A stretch of DNA of 64,000 bases from Rahnella sp. AA (GTDB taxonomy: Bacteria > Pseudomonadota > Gammaproteobacteria > Enterobacterales > Enterobacteriaceae): the NCBI RefSeq assembly GCF_002834385.1, contig NZ_PITQ01000016.1:24001-88000 (forward strand), written 5' to 3'. Positions 31,455-41,398 of the stretch are shown in pieces. Position 1 is the stretch's first letter. Each line of letters starts with the position of its first letter. The notes under the pieces were generated by a model, which did not search any database, was not told where the DNA came from, and saw only the letters and a program-made list of their open reading frames with translations. Made by a program: the position numbers and the translations under genes.

Positions 31455-32474
31455 TCAGTGGCTGTGTTTTTCGTCCTTGCTCGCACGGGCAAGCAGACTG
31501 ATGGCCGCCTCACGGGCATCTTTACCGCAGTACAACACTTGGTAAATCTGTTCCGTAATAGGCATCTCAACGTTATTACGCTGAGCCAGCGCCCGTACTT
31601 CTTTCGTGTTGCGATAGCCTTCAACAACCTGACCGATGGTGTCCTGAGCAGTCTGAACATCTTTGCCCTGTCCCAGCATAATGCCGAAACGACGGTTACG
31701 TGACTGGTTGTCTGTGCAGGTTAACACCAAATCGCCCAGCCCCGCCATGCCCATAAATGTCGCAGGATCCGCACCCAGCGCGGAGCCCAGTCGGGTCATT
31801 TCGGCCAGACCACGGGTAATCAGTGCAGTTCGGGCATTCGCACCGAAACCAATCCCATCAGACATACCGGCACCAATGGCGATCACGTTTTTAATCGCGC
31901 CACCAAGCTGTACACCGATAAAATCAGGATTGCTGTAAACCCGGAAACTTTTGCCACAATGCAATAACTGCTGGAGATCTTCCGCAAAGCTCGCATCGGT
32001 GGCTGCCAGCGAAATCGCTGTCGGCATGCCCGCAGCCAGCTCTTTGGCAAACGTCGGCCCGGAAACTACGGCCAGCGGAATAGCATCACCCAGCTCTTCA
32101 CGCGCGACATCCTGCAACAAACGTCCGGTTTCCGCCTCAAGCCCTTTCGTCGCCCACACTACGCGCGCATCAGCCCGCAAATGCGGTTTCAGCTGACGCA
32201 GGACGTCACCAAAAACGTGGCTCGGCACGACAACCAGCACATTGCGGCTGGCGGCTAACGCGACGGACAGATTGGTTTCGAGCTGCAGATTATCGGGAAA
32301 CGGAACATCAGGAAGGAATTCCTGATTACAACGAGCTTGTTGTAAGGCATTGATGTGATCGGGATTGTGTCCCCAGAGCACAACGGGATGGCCATTTCTG
32401 GCGAGAGTAATCGCTAAAGCGGTGCCGTAAGATCCGGCACCGATAACAGTCATTGACGCATTGACGGTTTTCAT
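31455..32474 (-). CDS. gpsA: Glycerol-3-phosphate dehydrogenase [NAD(P)+]
   Basis: Reduces dihydroxyacetone phosphate to sn-glycerol-3-phosphate, the backbone for phospholipids; cytoplasmic. The 339-residue protein has the Rossmann motif [22 protein letters not shown] near the N-terminus, [32 protein letters not shown] and the catalytic-lysine motif [17 protein letters not shown] (about 192-208), then [12 protein letters not shown]. Length equals the Escherichia enzyme. Its ATG overlaps the secB stop by one base (TGATG), implying coupling. It sits in a secretion/redox cluster conserved in enterobacteria. Confidence 0.98.
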   Translation of the reverse strand: MKTVNASMTVIGAGSYGTALAITLARNGHPVVLWGHNPDHINALQQARCNQEFLPDVPFPDNLQLETNLSVALAASRNVLVVVPSHVFGDVLRQLKPHLRADARVVWATKGLEAETGRLLQDVAREELGDAIPLAVVSGPTFAKELAAGMPTAISLAATDASFAEDLQQLLHCGKSFRVYSNPDFIGVQLGGAIKNVIAIGAGMSDGIGFGANARTALITRGLAEMTRLGSALGADPATFMGMAGLGDLVLTCTDNQSRNRRFGIMLGQGKDVQTAQDTIGQVVEGYRNTKEVRALAQRNNVEMPITEQIYQVLYCGKDAREAAISLLARASKDEKHSH

Positions 32475-32944
32475 CAGGCATCCTGATGTGGTTCAGCACC
32501 TTCGCCTTCAGCTTGCTGTTGCAGATAGTTCATGAACAGAGCGTCGAAGTTAACAGGTGCCAGGTTCAGCTGCGGGAAGGTACCGCGTGAAACCAGGCTG
32601 GTGATGCACTCACGCGCATACGGGAACAGGATGTTCGGGCAGTATGCACCCAGGCAATGTGCCATCTGGTTGCCATCAATACCGGAGATAGTGAAGATAC
32701 CACCCTGCTGAACTTCGCACAGGAATGCCGTTTCGTCACCCAGTGAAGAAGTTACGGTCACACGCAAGACGACTTCGTATACGCCTTCAGCCAGCTGGCT
32801 GGAAGCGGTATCAAGATCCAGTTTCACTTCCGGCTGCCAGTCCTGCTGGAAAACCTGAGGAGCATTTGGCGCTTCGAAAGAAATATCTTTGGTGTAGATA
32901 CGTTGGATCTGGAAAGCCATCTCGGTGTTATTTTGTTCTGACAT
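32474..32944 (-). CDS. secB: Protein-export chaperone SecB
   Basis: Tetrameric cytoplasmic chaperone that holds preproteins unfolded and hands them to SecA. The 156-residue protein matches the family along its length: [19 protein letters not shown] (N-terminal strand), the SecA-contacting acidic region [35 protein letters not shown], and a C-terminal acidic/polar tail. Start ATG at 32944. It is followed by gpsA with one-base overlap and preceded by grxC at 64 bases, in the conserved order yibN-grxC-secB-gpsA-cysE. Confidence 0.98.
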   Translation of the reverse strand: MSEQNNTEMAFQIQRIYTKDISFEAPNAPQVFQQDWQPEVKLDLDTASSQLAEGVYEVVLRVTVTSSLGDETAFLCEVQQGGIFTISGIDGNQMAHCLGAYCPNILFPYARECITSLVSRGTFPQLNLAPVNFDALFMNYLQQQAEGEGAEPHQDA

Positions 32945-33008
32945 GTGAGTAGTACCCTCGAGTTAATAGTCCTTTTAAACACTCAATGAAAATGCGCGGC
33001 TATCGGCA

Positions 33009-33260
33009 TTAACCCAGTAATGGGTCAAGGCCACCACGCGCATCAAGTGCATGTAAATCATCGCAACCGCCCACGTGCTGCCCGTCGATAAAAATCTGAG
33101 GAACAGTCGAACGACCGCTGCGGGCGATCATTTTTTCACGCGTATCTGCGTCACCATCAATAGCGATTTCATCAAATGAAGCGCCTTTGCTATTGAGCAG
33201 GGCTTTCGCGCGATGGCAGTAAGGACAGGTTGCCTTGGTATAGATTTCAATTTTAGCCAT
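33009..33260 (-). CDS. grxC: Glutaredoxin 3
   Basis: Glutathione-dependent dithiol oxidoreductase; cytoplasmic. The 83-residue protein has the redox motif CPYC at Cys12/Cys15 (KATCPYCHRAK), the glutathione-binding TVPQIFIDGQHVGGCDD, and the C-terminus RGGLDPLLG. The ATG at 33260 gives the same length as Escherichia GrxC; it follows AGGTGG, while the GTG three codons upstream overlaps that site. It lies between yibN (52-base gap) and secB. Confidence 0.97.
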   Translation of the reverse strand: MAKIEIYTKATCPYCHRAKALLNSKGASFDEIAIDGDADTREKMIARSGRSTVPQIFIDGQHVGGCDDLHALDARGGLDPLLG

Positions 33261-33312
33261 GGGTTCCACCTCTGGGTCGTAGATTTTAGTGCCGTTGCGA
33301 CGGGTCTGAATC

Positions 33313-33744
33313 TTACTTACCGCGAACTAAAGGCAGGTTTTCACCGCTCCAGCCGCTGATACCTTCTTTTAACGTGAAAACACGTTCAAAGCCAGCCGCA
33401 ACCAGGCCTTCTGCCGCCGTGCGGGAAGTCTGGCCGGTGGCGCAAACAACGATAACCGGTTGCGCTTTATGCTTGCTCAATTCGCCCAGGTTATTGTTTT
33501 TAATGTCTGCACTCAGCACATTTTGGGATTCTGCGATGTGGCCTTTGCGGAATTCTTCACGCGCGCGAACATCGACAACGACGGCATCTTCTTTGTTGAT
33601 CAGGCGGGTTGCTTCGCCACGCGTGATCTCTTTCACTTTAGAAAAACGTGTTTTAAAGGTGGTCACAATTACTGCAATCAGTAACGCAACCCACGCCAGG
33701 CTGAGAACCGGATGCGCACTGATGAATGGCATAATATCTTGCAT
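33313..33744 (-). CDS. yibN: Membrane-anchored rhodanese-like protein YibN
   Basis: Single-pass inner-membrane protein with a cytoplasmic rhodanese domain; exact role unsettled. The 143-residue product has a membrane helix at about residues 12-30 ([17 protein letters not shown]) and then [29 protein letters not shown], a CDC25/rhodanese fold with an active-site loop [10 protein letters not shown], and [12 protein letters not shown] at the end. The Cys at the start of that loop is the expected persulfide residue. I recall the Escherichia protein as lacking Cys there, so this version may be catalytic. The ATG at 33744 is 12 bases from GGGAG, rather far; a TTG four codons upstream is the alternative. 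Confidence 0.92.
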   Translation of the reverse strand: MQDIMPFISAHPVLSLAWVALLIAVIVTTFKTRFSKVKEITRGEATRLINKEDAVVVDVRAREEFRKGHIAESQNVLSADIKNNNLGELSKHKAQPVIVVCATGQTSRTAAEGLVAAGFERVFTLKEGISGWSGENLPLVRGK

Positions 33745-34049
33745 GGGGTGTAGCAACTCCCGTCAGTTGGGGGAAAATTCAAGGCCTCAGAGTATACCTG
33801 CGCGTCGGCGCAAATACAGCCAGTATGCGCGGGCTAATGCCACAAACTGCGGCACATCCCGAAAAATTAACACGCCTTTAGGCCGAAAGTTAATGCCCGC
33901 CGCACTCCATCTTTGATCTCCCACGGCTATTCCCTTTTCAGCGCTGGGGTAAAATCAGCCCGCTTAAATGCACTTAGCCACGCCTGTTTTTTCACATCGA
34001 GCTGGCGAGCCTATTGAGCATTTCATCTTTCAAATTGAGGTCAATTGAC
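33745..34049. other. yibN-gpmI divergent intergenic region
   Basis: 305 bases. Promoters for both divergent genes must lie here, but no strong -35/-10 pair, operator palindrome or small gene stood out. The gpmI ribosome-binding site GAGG is at 34037. Confidence 0.4.
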
Positions 34050-35594
34050 ATGTCGAGCAATAAAAAACCGATGGTTCTGGTTATTCTTGATGGCTACGGA
34101 TTTCGCGAAGAACAACAAGATAACGCGATTCTGAATGCAAAAACCCCGGTCATGGATAAGTTGTGGGCGACTCAGCCTCACACCCTGATTGCTGCGTCAG
34201 GCCTTGACGTAGGCCTGCCTGATGGCCAGATGGGCAACTCCGAAGTGGGCCACGTCAATTTAGGCGCGGGTCGTATCGTTTATCAGGATCTCACCCGTCT
34301 GGATAAAGAAATCAAAGAAGGCGACTTCTTTAATAATAGCGTACTGACCGGTGCAGTCGATCGCGCAATCAGCGCAGGTAAAGCCGTTCACATTATGGGG
34401 CTGCTGTCCGCCGGTGGCGTTCACAGTCACGAAGACCACATCATGGCGATGGTCGAACTGGCCCACCGCCGTGGCGCGAAAGCCATTTATCTGCACGCTT
34501 TCCTGGATGGCCGCGACACCCCTCCGCGCAGCGCCGAAGCCGCATTAAAACGTTTCTCTGAGAAGTTTGCTGAAATCGGCACCGGCCGCATCGCGTCTAT
34601 CGTCGGCCGTTATTACTCAATGGACCGCGACAACCGCTGGGACCGCGTGCAACTGGCTTATGACCTGATGTCTCAGGCCAAAGGTGCATTCACGGCAGAT
34701 AACGCTCTGGCAGGTTTACAGGCCGCTTACGCGCGTGACGAAAATGACGAGTTCGTGAAACCAACCGTGTTGCAGGCTGCTGGCGAAGAAACCGCGGCAA
34801 TCAATGACGGCGACGCGATGATCTTCATGAACTTCCGTGCTGACCGTGCACGTGAAATCACCCGTGCCTTCATCAACACCGACTTCGACGGTTTTACCCG
34901 CGAAAAAGTGATCAATTTCGGCGATTTCATCATGCTGACCGAATACGCCGCCGATATCAAAGCAGCCTGCGCGTATCCGCCGGCATCACTGAAAAACACG
35001 CTGGGCGAATGGCTGATGGCGCATAAGAAAACTCAGCTTCGTATCTCCGAAACTGAGAAATATGCGCACGTGACCTTCTTCTTCAACGGCGGCATGGAAG
35101 ATCCGTTTGAAGGTGAAGATCGCATTCTGGTGAAATCACCGAATGTCGCGACCTATGACCTGCAACCGGAAATGAGTTCTGCAGAACTCACCGACAAGCT
35201 GCTGGGCGCGATTGCCAGCGGTAAATATGACACCATCATCTGTAATTACCCGAACGGCGACATGGTCGGGCATACCGGCGTTTATGAAGCAGCCGTCAAC
35301 GCGGTGGAAGCACTGGATAGTTGTGTTGCACAAGTTGTGGATGCGGTTAAAGCGGTCGGCGGGCAACTGCTGATCACCGCCGACCACGGTAACGCAGAAC
35401 AAATGCGTGACCCGGCAACCGGCCAGGCGCATACAGCCCATACCAGCCTGCCGGTTCCGCTGATTTACGTGGGCGGCAACGCGCAAGCCATCGAAGGCGG
35501 GAAATTGTCTGATATTGCGCCGACCATGCTCTCCCTGATGGGGATGGAAATCCCGGCCGAAATGAGCGGCAAACCGCTGTTTATCGCGCGCTAA
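34050..35594 (+). CDS. gpmI: 2,3-bisphosphoglycerate-independent phosphoglycerate mutase
   Basis: Mn-dependent iPGM of the alkaline-phosphatase superfamily that interconverts 3- and 2-phosphoglycerate. The 514-residue protein has [13 protein letters not shown] (metal Asp), the catalytic serine in [17 protein letters not shown] (about 57-73), [40 protein letters not shown] and [11 protein letters not shown] (metal ligands). It equals Escherichia GpmI in length. ATG 34050 was chosen (GAGG nine bases upstream); the first in-frame start at 34014 adds 12 unrelated residues. envC follows after a terminator. Confidence 0.98.
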   Translation: MSSNKKPMVLVILDGYGFREEQQDNAILNAKTPVMDKLWATQPHTLIAASGLDVGLPDGQMGNSEVGHVNLGAGRIVYQDLTRLDKEIKEGDFFNNSVLTGAVDRAISAGKAVHIMGLLSAGGVHSHEDHIMAMVELAHRRGAKAIYLHAFLDGRDTPPRSAEAALKRFSEKFAEIGTGRIASIVGRYYSMDRDNRWDRVQLAYDLMSQAKGAFTADNALAGLQAAYARDENDEFVKPTVLQAAGEETAAINDGDAMIFMNFRADRAREITRAFINTDFDGFTREKVINFGDFIMLTEYAADIKAACAYPPASLKNTLGEWLMAHKKTQLRISETEKYAHVTFFFNGGMEDPFEGEDRILVKSPNVATYDLQPEMSSAELTDKLLGAIASGKYDTIICNYPNGDMVGHTGVYEAAVNAVEALDSCVAQVVDAVKAVGGQLLITADHGNAEQMRDPATGQAHTAHTSLPVPLIYVGGNAQAIEGGKLSDIAPTMLSLMGMEIPAEMSGKPLFIAR

Positions 35595-35616
35595 TTTCCG
35601 TTAAGAAAGCGAATTT

Positions 35617-35650
35617 AAGGCGTATCAGCGCAGGCTGGTACGCCTTTTTT
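35617..35650 (+). terminator. Terminator after gpmI
   Basis: Eight-bp stem AAGGCGTA / TACGCCTT with an inner CAGC/GCTG stem, followed by TTTT(TT), 23 bases after the gpmI stop. Confidence 0.88.
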
Positions 35651-35766
35651 GTTTGTGCATCAGCCGGTTGATTAGTGTTACGATAAGATAAGGGACAGCC
35701 ATATTGTCTATCATCCACGGTCGACAAGCGGAAAAAAGTTTGAGCAAATTCATTCATTTCAGCCTG

Positions 35767-37032
35767 ATGAGAACCCGCCTTTCCGCTCAGGACAAGGCCG
35801 TATCTGCCTTCCCATCTCCAGCCTTATTACTTTGCGCTTCATTGTTAACCCTCTCCGTGAGTGTGCACGCTGACGAAAACAAAGATCAGCTCAAAACCAT
35901 TCAGCAGAACATTGCGGAAAAAGAGAAAAGCGTAAAGCAGCAGAAACAGCAGCGCGGAACGTTGTTGCAACAGTTGCAGGCACAGGAAAAAACCATTGCC
36001 TCGGCCAGTACGCAGCTACGCGGAACTCAGTCAACACTGGCGACGCTGAATAAAGATATCGGCGGGCTGAATGCCTCTATCGATAAACTGCAAAAACAGC
36101 AGAAAACGCAGGAAGCTATTCTTGCAAAGCAGCTGGATGCGGCATTCCGTATCGGCCAGCATAAAGGCCTGCAACTGCTGTTAAGCGGTGAAGAGACCGA
36201 ACGCAGCGAACGCATCATGGCCTATTTTGGCTATCTGAATGAAGCCCGCCAGAAAACCATCGAAGAACTTAAACAAACACGTACCAAACTGGCCGAACAG
36301 CGGGTTTCCCTGCAATCGAAAGAGACCCAGCAAAAAAGCCTGTTAGGCGAGCAGCAGACGCAGCAACAAAAACTTGAGCAGGCCCGTTCGGCGCGAAAAC
36401 AAACGCTGACGGCGCTGGAATCCTCGTTGCAAAAAGATGAGCAAAGCCTGTCCGAGTTGCGCGCAAACGAAGCCAGCTTGCAGAATAAAATTGCCGCCGC
36501 TGAACGTGCAGCAAAAGCCCGTGCCGAGAAAGAAGCGCGCGAAGCCGCCGCCGTCCGGGCGAAAGAACAACAGGCGAAGAAAACCGGCACCACCTATAAA
36601 CCGACCCAAAGTGAGCAATCGCTGATGGCGCGTACCGGCGGTCTGGGAAGACCATCCGGCCAGAATATGTGGCCGGTTAACGGTTCGTTGATACATCGCT
36701 TCGGCGAACAGCTTCAGGGTGAACTACGCTGGAAAGGTATTGTTATTTCAGCAAGAGAAGGCAGCGACGTCCGGGCAATTGCCGACGGTCGTGTCATTCT
36801 GGCTGACTGGTTACAAGGTTACGGGCTGGTTGTGGTCATCGATCACGGCAAAGGTGATATGAGCCTGTACGGATACAACCAGGATGCGTTAGTCAGCGTC
36901 GGTGATCAGGTCAGAACCGGACAGGCCATTGCTAAAGTTGGAAACAGCGGCGGACAAGGCCAGCCATCGCTGTATTTTGAAATTCGTCGTCAGGGTCAGG
37001 CAGTTAATCCACAGCCGTGGTTGGGAAGATAG
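35767..37032 (+). CDS. envC: Murein hydrolase activator EnvC
   Basis: Periplasmic divisome protein, recruited by FtsEX, that activates amidases AmiA and AmiB for septum splitting. Starting at ATG 35767 the product has 421 residues: a signal peptide (hydrophobic core SPALLLCASLLTLSVSVHA), a long coiled coil (about residues 35-260, rich in Gln/Lys/Glu heptads), a charged linker (AAAERAAKARAEKEAREAAA) and a C-terminal degenerate LytM domain (MWPVNGSLIHRFGE ... LYFEIRRQGQAVNPQPWLGR). The LytM domain keeps DHGKGDMSLYGYN but not the full zinc ligand set, as expected for an activator. A TTG at 35740 with a better ribosome-binding site is a possible alternative start. yibQ follows three bases after its stop. 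Confidence 0.94.
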   Translation: MRTRLSAQDKAVSAFPSPALLLCASLLTLSVSVHADENKDQLKTIQQNIAEKEKSVKQQKQQRGTLLQQLQAQEKTIASASTQLRGTQSTLATLNKDIGGLNASIDKLQKQQKTQEAILAKQLDAAFRIGQHKGLQLLLSGEETERSERIMAYFGYLNEARQKTIEELKQTRTKLAEQRVSLQSKETQQKSLLGEQQTQQQKLEQARSARKQTLTALESSLQKDEQSLSELRANEASLQNKIAAAERAAKARAEKEAREAAAVRAKEQQAKKTGTTYKPTQSEQSLMARTGGLGRPSGQNMWPVNGSLIHRFGEQLQGELRWKGIVISAREGSDVRAIADGRVILADWLQGYGLVVVIDHGKGDMSLYGYNQDALVSVGDQVRTGQAIAKVGNSGGQGQPSLYFEIRRQGQAVNPQPWLGR

Positions 37033-37034
37033 CA

Positions 37035-37967
37035 TTGCGATATAAAAAGTCCGTTTTAGCTGCCCTTTGTGGTACTGCGTTATTCGTTTGTCAGGTTCAG
37101 GCAGCGAAGTTATCCATCCTGATTGATGACTTTGGTTATCGCCAGCATGAGGAAAACCAGGTACTCCAGATGCCAAAAGCGGTATCCGTAGCGATTTTCC
37201 CCAATGCGCCAGATTCGCAGATGATGATGAACAAAGCCCATCAGCAGGGACGTGAAATCCTGATCCACCTGCCGATGGCGCCGCTGAGTAAGCAACCGCT
37301 GGAAAAAGATACGCTGACGCCGTCCATGAGCGCGGCTGAAGTGAAACGCATTGTCGATCAGGCCATCAGCAATATCCCTTACGCCATCGGCATCAATAAC
37401 CATATGGGCAGCGCCATGACGTCCAGCCTCACAGGCATGGAAAACGTCATGCAGGCCATGAACGCCCATAATCTGTTCTTCCTCGACAGCATGACCATCG
37501 GCAATACGCAGTCGGTTAAAGCCGCTCAGGGCACCCGCGTGAAAGTCATCAAGCGCAATGTCTTTTTAGATGATGTGCAGAATGAAGCCGAAATCCGCCG
37601 CCAGTTCGAACGCGCGATTCAGCTGGCGCGCAAAAATGGTTATGCCATTGCCATCGGACACCCGCACCCGACCACGGTAAAAGTGCTGCAACAAATGCTG
37701 CCAAATCTGCCTTCGGATATCGTACTGGTCAGGCCAAGCGATCTGCTGAACGAACCGCAGCGCAGCGCGGCCGTGAGTAAACCTGAGAATGTGCAGCTAG
37801 CAAAACCGTCGCGTAAAGGGATCCGGATGTGCCAGGTGAAACAACCTGTTCCTCAGATTTATGCTGACAGCATGTTTAAAATTCTCGGAGAGAGCCTGCA
37901 AACATTGCCTGCGATCCAATTCATCGAACGCCAGTATTCTGTTTTTATAAATTTTTATAAAAATTAG
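37035..37967 (+). CDS. yibQ: Divergent polysaccharide deacetylase family protein YibQ
   Basis: Exported protein of the DUF610/divergent polysaccharide deacetylase family; substrate unknown. From the TTG at 37035 (GGGAAG six bases upstream, two bases after the envC stop) the product has 310 residues. A signal peptide (SVLAALCGTALFVCQVQA) precedes a NodB-like barrel with KLSILIDDFGYR (metal-ligand Asp pair), ILIHLPMAPLSKQPLEKDTL, GINNHMGSAMTS, FFLDSMTIGNTQ and IAIGHPHPTTV. No consensus deacetylase zinc set is complete from what I can see, so activity is uncertain. It is co-transcribed with envC. A GTG at 37017 inside envC is less likely. Confidence 0.88.
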   Translation: MRYKKSVLAALCGTALFVCQVQAAKLSILIDDFGYRQHEENQVLQMPKAVSVAIFPNAPDSQMMMNKAHQQGREILIHLPMAPLSKQPLEKDTLTPSMSAAEVKRIVDQAISNIPYAIGINNHMGSAMTSSLTGMENVMQAMNAHNLFFLDSMTIGNTQSVKAAQGTRVKVIKRNVFLDDVQNEAEIRRQFERAIQLARKNGYAIAIGHPHPTTVKVLQQMLPNLPSDIVLVRPSDLLNEPQRSAAVSKPENVQLAKPSRKGIRMCQVKQPVPQIYADSMFKILGESLQTLPAIQFIERQYSVFINFYKN

Positions 37968-38144
37968 GAATCCTATACATTGACTCCGGCATATTACATT
38001 CATCTGTAAAATACATTTTAAAAATCACATAAGATGTTGATATGTAAATTTATTACCCTTCGCCAAATAAGTAGAGCTTCAAGAGTTTGCCTCCTATAAT
38101 GGGGTGTGCATATTTTTAAGCGGACTAAGCAAGGGCGCTAACCG

Positions 38145-39368
38145 ATGGGACAAGATCGATCTAAGATTTTGCTGCTGGACAGCGGCAAAGAATGGGGAGG
38201 CGGAACTAACAGTATGTTGGAACTGCTGAAAAGAATTGATCGTGAGAAATTCGAAATCAGTTGCTGCTTTTACAACGATTACGCACGGGATAACGGGGAA
38301 ACGATCAGCCAAATACTCAATGCGCTGAATGTCCCTGTATTTTTTATCCCCCAGGTAAAACAACCTACCTGGGCAAAAATCAGTAAAGAAATATTAAGGA
38401 CTCTGTTTTTCTTCAGCAACCGTCTGCGCCAGAAAGCCATTTACTCCATCGATAAAATCTGGCGAATCAACCCTAATATTCACAAAATCCACTCCCTGCT
38501 TGAACTCGGTCAGTTTGATATTTTATATATGAATAATCAGCCAAGCTCTAACATAGAAGGCTATTATTCTACTGCCGGTTTACCGACAGAAATCGTGCAG
38601 CATTGCCGTATAGAACCCGTTTTGAACCGGGATGTGGTGCGCATTGTGAACCGGTTTTGCCACAGTATTATCTCTGTATCGCAGGGCGTTCAGGAACAAC
38701 TTCTCAAACGCGGCGTTCACAGAAAACTCTGTTTTACCGTATTCAACGGCATTGATATTCACCAACCATTACCTGATGGTACAAAAATCCGCCAGGAACT
38801 GGGCGCGACCGACGATACTTTTATCTTTGGTAGCATTGGTTCGCTGATAAACCGCAAAGCACACCACTTCACATTACTGGCGCTCGATAAATTTAACCGC
38901 GCATTCCCCGAAGCCAGATGGAAGATGGTTTTTGTCGGCGAAGGCCCGAATTTACGTCGGTTGATTCAACAAGTATCGGCCCTGAATATGACAGATAAAG
39001 TCATATTTACTGGCTTTCAAAGCAATGCCCTGGAGTATCTGGCAGCATTCGATGCTTTTATATTAGGTTCTAAAAGTGAAGGATTGCCGCGCGTAGTTTT
39101 GGAATCTATGTTACTGAAAACTCCTGCAATAGGATCGAACGTAACGGGAACGGCCGAATTGATTAAAAACGCTGAGACCGGCATGCTATTTGAGTATGGG
39201 AACATTGAAATGCTCTTCAATCACATGAAGGCACTCTATCTCAATGCACATCTCAGAAATGAAATTGCAGAGCAGGCAAACCTGGTTGTTCGCGAAAAAT
39301 TTGCGATTGAGAAATATGTCTCAGGCGTGGAAACTATTTTAAGCAGTGTTAAAAAGAAACAAGGCTAA
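38145..39368 (+). CDS. Glycosyltransferase family 4 protein
   Basis: Not assigned to a named gene. The 407-residue protein is a GT-B-fold, GT4-like transferase: N-terminal domain with KILLLDSGKEWGGGTNSMLELL (glycine-rich donor loop region), middle linker FTVFNGIDIHQPL, and a C-terminal donor-binding domain with FIFGSIGSLINRKAHHFTLLAL, MVFVGEGPNLRRLIQ and the E-x7-E motif SEGLPRVVLESML. It starts at ATG 38145 with AAGGG upstream; TATAAT at 38095 may be its -10. It sits where Escherichia has waaH/yibD, next to tdh, and forms a pair with the next gene (two-base gap). The likely job is decoration of the LPS core, by position only. Confidence 0.85.
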   Translation: MGQDRSKILLLDSGKEWGGGTNSMLELLKRIDREKFEISCCFYNDYARDNGETISQILNALNVPVFFIPQVKQPTWAKISKEILRTLFFFSNRLRQKAIYSIDKIWRINPNIHKIHSLLELGQFDILYMNNQPSSNIEGYYSTAGLPTEIVQHCRIEPVLNRDVVRIVNRFCHSIISVSQGVQEQLLKRGVHRKLCFTVFNGIDIHQPLPDGTKIRQELGATDDTFIFGSIGSLINRKAHHFTLLALDKFNRAFPEARWKMVFVGEGPNLRRLIQQVSALNMTDKVIFTGFQSNALEYLAAFDAFILGSKSEGLPRVVLESMLLKTPAIGSNVTGTAELIKNAETGMLFEYGNIEMLFNHMKALYLNAHLRNEIAEQANLVVREKFAIEKYVSGVETILSSVKKKQG

Positions 39369-39370
39369 AT

Positions 39371-40300
39371 ATGTTCAAATTTCTAAACCCTAAATATCGC
39401 CACATTCTTTCGCGTCATAATCTGCCATATGCAGGTACTGTCATCACTGACATACCAAAGAATAATATTACCTCTGTCGTCATCCCATCTGCCGGTGCTG
39501 ACTATATTGAAGAGGCCTGTTTATGCGCAGAATTTGCTCATAAATTTGCTACCGAATTACAGGAAATTGTCATTGTTACCGATCAGGATGCCAGCCAGTT
39601 CCGGCCGCTGCCCGCTAAAGTCCGGATCGTGACGTTGAACCCGGAGTCAAAATCTGGCGATTATCGCTATAAGCAAATTTATCTCAGCCGCCTGATTAAA
39701 CTGCTGGCACCTTTGCAGGCAAAAACCGACGGGATTTTGATGATCGATTCAGATCTGAATCTGCTGAAAATGCCGGAAATCCAGCTTCATGAAAACCATA
39801 TTTATTCCAGCTTTCGCAAGGGCAAGATGATTGCGAAACTCGACGGTTGCGATCCTGAAACCATCCCGGCCTATTATAAAAATAGCGTGCGTCCCTATAT
39901 CGTCGACCATGTTAACGGCGCATTCTTAGCCGCAACGCGTAAAACCTGGGAACGCTTATCCCCGCTGTGGATTATGTTTTTCAGAGATACCTGGAATATC
40001 CTGCCCGATAACCAACCGCCGACAGACCAGCTACCTCTGGCAGCCATGCTCGATACGCTCGATATTAAAAGCGTTAACCTTGGTGACTGGATGAACTGGC
40101 CCGTATCGAAAAAAATCGGCGGCACACCCTCAGTGATTCCGAAAGAAGTGATCGGTGCTCACGGAGGGTTCCCGCTGACGGAATGGCAAAAGTATCTGGC
40201 ATCGCCAGACAGCGAGTTGTTATTCAAAGGCCAGGATTACACCCGCAAAGTACGTTATTTGACGGATGCAGAGAAAAAAACGGCTGACCCCGCAGTGTAA
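39371..40300 (+). CDS. Putative glycosyltransferase, GT-A type, unassigned
   Basis: Family not recognised with confidence. The 309-residue protein has an alternating beta/alpha N-terminal half (TSVVIPSAGADYIEEACLCAEFAHKFA, EIVIVTDQDASQF), then a DxD-like motif in GILMIDSDLNLLKM (about 118-131), then HVNGAFLAATRKTWERLSP and GDWMNWPVSKKIGG. The DxD after a hydrophobic strand and the later Asp-Trp block resemble GT-A nucleotide-sugar transferases. No membrane segment or signal peptide. It follows the GT4 gene by two bases and is surely co-transcribed with it. The end overlaps a bidirectional terminator region shared with tdh. Confidence 0.7.
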   Translation: MFKFLNPKYRHILSRHNLPYAGTVITDIPKNNITSVVIPSAGADYIEEACLCAEFAHKFATELQEIVIVTDQDASQFRPLPAKVRIVTLNPESKSGDYRYKQIYLSRLIKLLAPLQAKTDGILMIDSDLNLLKMPEIQLHENHIYSSFRKGKMIAKLDGCDPETIPAYYKNSVRPYIVDHVNGAFLAATRKTWERLSPLWIMFFRDTWNILPDNQPPTDQLPLAAMLDTLDIKSVNLGDWMNWPVSKKIGGTPSVIPKEVIGAHGGFPLTEWQKYLASPDSELLFKGQDYTRKVRYLTDAEKKTADPAV

Positions 40301-40321
40301 AGCGCCGCTGATTGCCAGTAA

Positions 40322-40346
40322 AAAGCCCGCCATTCCAGCGGGCTTT
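40322..40346. terminator. Bidirectional terminator between the glycosyltransferase pair and tdh
   Basis: Nine-bp stem AAAGCCCGC / GCGGGCTTT with a seven-base loop. On the minus strand a TTTTT tract follows; on the plus strand CGCATTTT follows. Confidence 0.8.
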
Positions 40347-40366
40347 CGCATTTTCAGGACGCCAGA

Positions 40367-41389
40367 CTACCAGCTAAGTATCACTTTTCCAGAGAGCCCG
40401 GAGCGCATTGCGTCAAACCCTTTCTGGAACTCATCAATCGGAAAATGATGCGTAATTAGCGGTGTCAGATCTAAACCTGACTGTATTAATGCCGCCATTT
40501 TGTACCAGGTTTCAAACATTTCCCGGCCATAAATCCCTTTGATGAACAACCCCTTGAAGATGACCTGATTCCAGTCGATAGCCATTTCTGTTGACGGAAT
40601 ACCCAGCATCGCAATACGCCCGCCGTGATTCATAGCATTAAGCATGCTGCGAAACGCCGCCGGAGCGCCGGACATTTCGAGTCCCACGTCAAAACCTTCG
40701 GTCATGCCAAGCTCTTCCATGACGTCCTGCAAACTTTGCTGGCTGACATTAACCGCGCGGGTTACGCCCATTTTACGGGCCAGCTCCAGACGGTATTCAT
40801 TCATATCGGTGATCACCACATGGCGGGCACCCACGTGTCGGCATATTGCAGCGGCCATAATGCCGATCGGTCCTGCACCGCTGATCAGCACATCTTCACC
40901 CACCAGATCAAAAGACAGTGCGGTGTGCACGGCGTTGCCAAACGGATCAAAAATAGCGGCCAGATCATCAGAGATATTGCCCGGGATCTTAAAGGCATTG
41001 AAAGCGGGCAAAACCAGATATTCTGCAAAGGCACCCGGACGATTGACCCCCACGCCTTGCGCATTTCGGCATAAATGCGTGCGGCCACCACGACAATTCC
41101 GGCAATGACCGCACGTAATGTGCCCCTCGCCAGAGACCCTGTCGCCGAGGCTAAAACCTTTAACTTCCTGCCCCATCCCCACGACTTCGCCGACATATTC
41201 ATGCCCGACCACCATCGGTACCGGAATGGTTTTTTGCGACCACGTATCCCAGTTATAGATATGCACATCCGTCCCGCAGATGGCGGTTTTGCGGATTTTG
41301 ATCAGCAGATCATTATGTCCCGGCTCCGGTACCGGCGCATCCGTCATCCAGATGCCTTCTTCACGTTTCAGTTTTGCTAAGGCTTTCAC
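40367..41389 (-). CDS. tdh: L-threonine 3-dehydrogenase
   Basis: Zinc, NAD-dependent oxidation of threonine to 2-amino-3-ketobutyrate. The 340-residue medium-chain dehydrogenase has catalytic zinc ligands in [12 protein letters not shown] (Cys near 38) and [12 protein letters not shown] (His-Glu near 63). Structural-zinc cysteines are in [15 protein letters not shown] (about 93-107). The Rossmann motif is [16 protein letters not shown], and the C-terminus ends KVILSW. ATG 41389 lies nine bases after the kbl stop: operon kbl-tdh, whose two products convert threonine to glycine and acetyl-CoA. It divides the LPS genes into two groups, as in Escherichia. Confidence 0.98.
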   Translation of the reverse strand: MKALAKLKREEGIWMTDAPVPEPGHNDLLIKIRKTAICGTDVHIYNWDTWSQKTIPVPMVVGHEYVGEVVGMGQEVKGFSLGDRVSGEGHITCGHCRNCRGGRTHLCRNAQGVGVNRPGAFAEYLVLPAFNAFKIPGNISDDLAAIFDPFGNAVHTALSFDLVGEDVLISGAGPIGIMAAAICRHVGARHVVITDMNEYRLELARKMGVTRAVNVSQQSLQDVMEELGMTEGFDVGLEMSGAPAAFRSMLNAMNHGGRIAMLGIPSTEMAIDWNQVIFKGLFIKGIYGREMFETWYKMAALIQSGLDLTPLITHHFPIDEFQKGFDAMRSGLSGKVILSW

Positions 41390-41398
41390 AGGTGCTCC

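Noticed and set aside
38132-38144. ops/JUMPstart-like GGGCGCTAACC before the first glycosyltransferase
   Set aside because: Only about 7 of 10 positions fit the RfaH ops element, no JUMPstart context is present, and it sits directly at the start codon.
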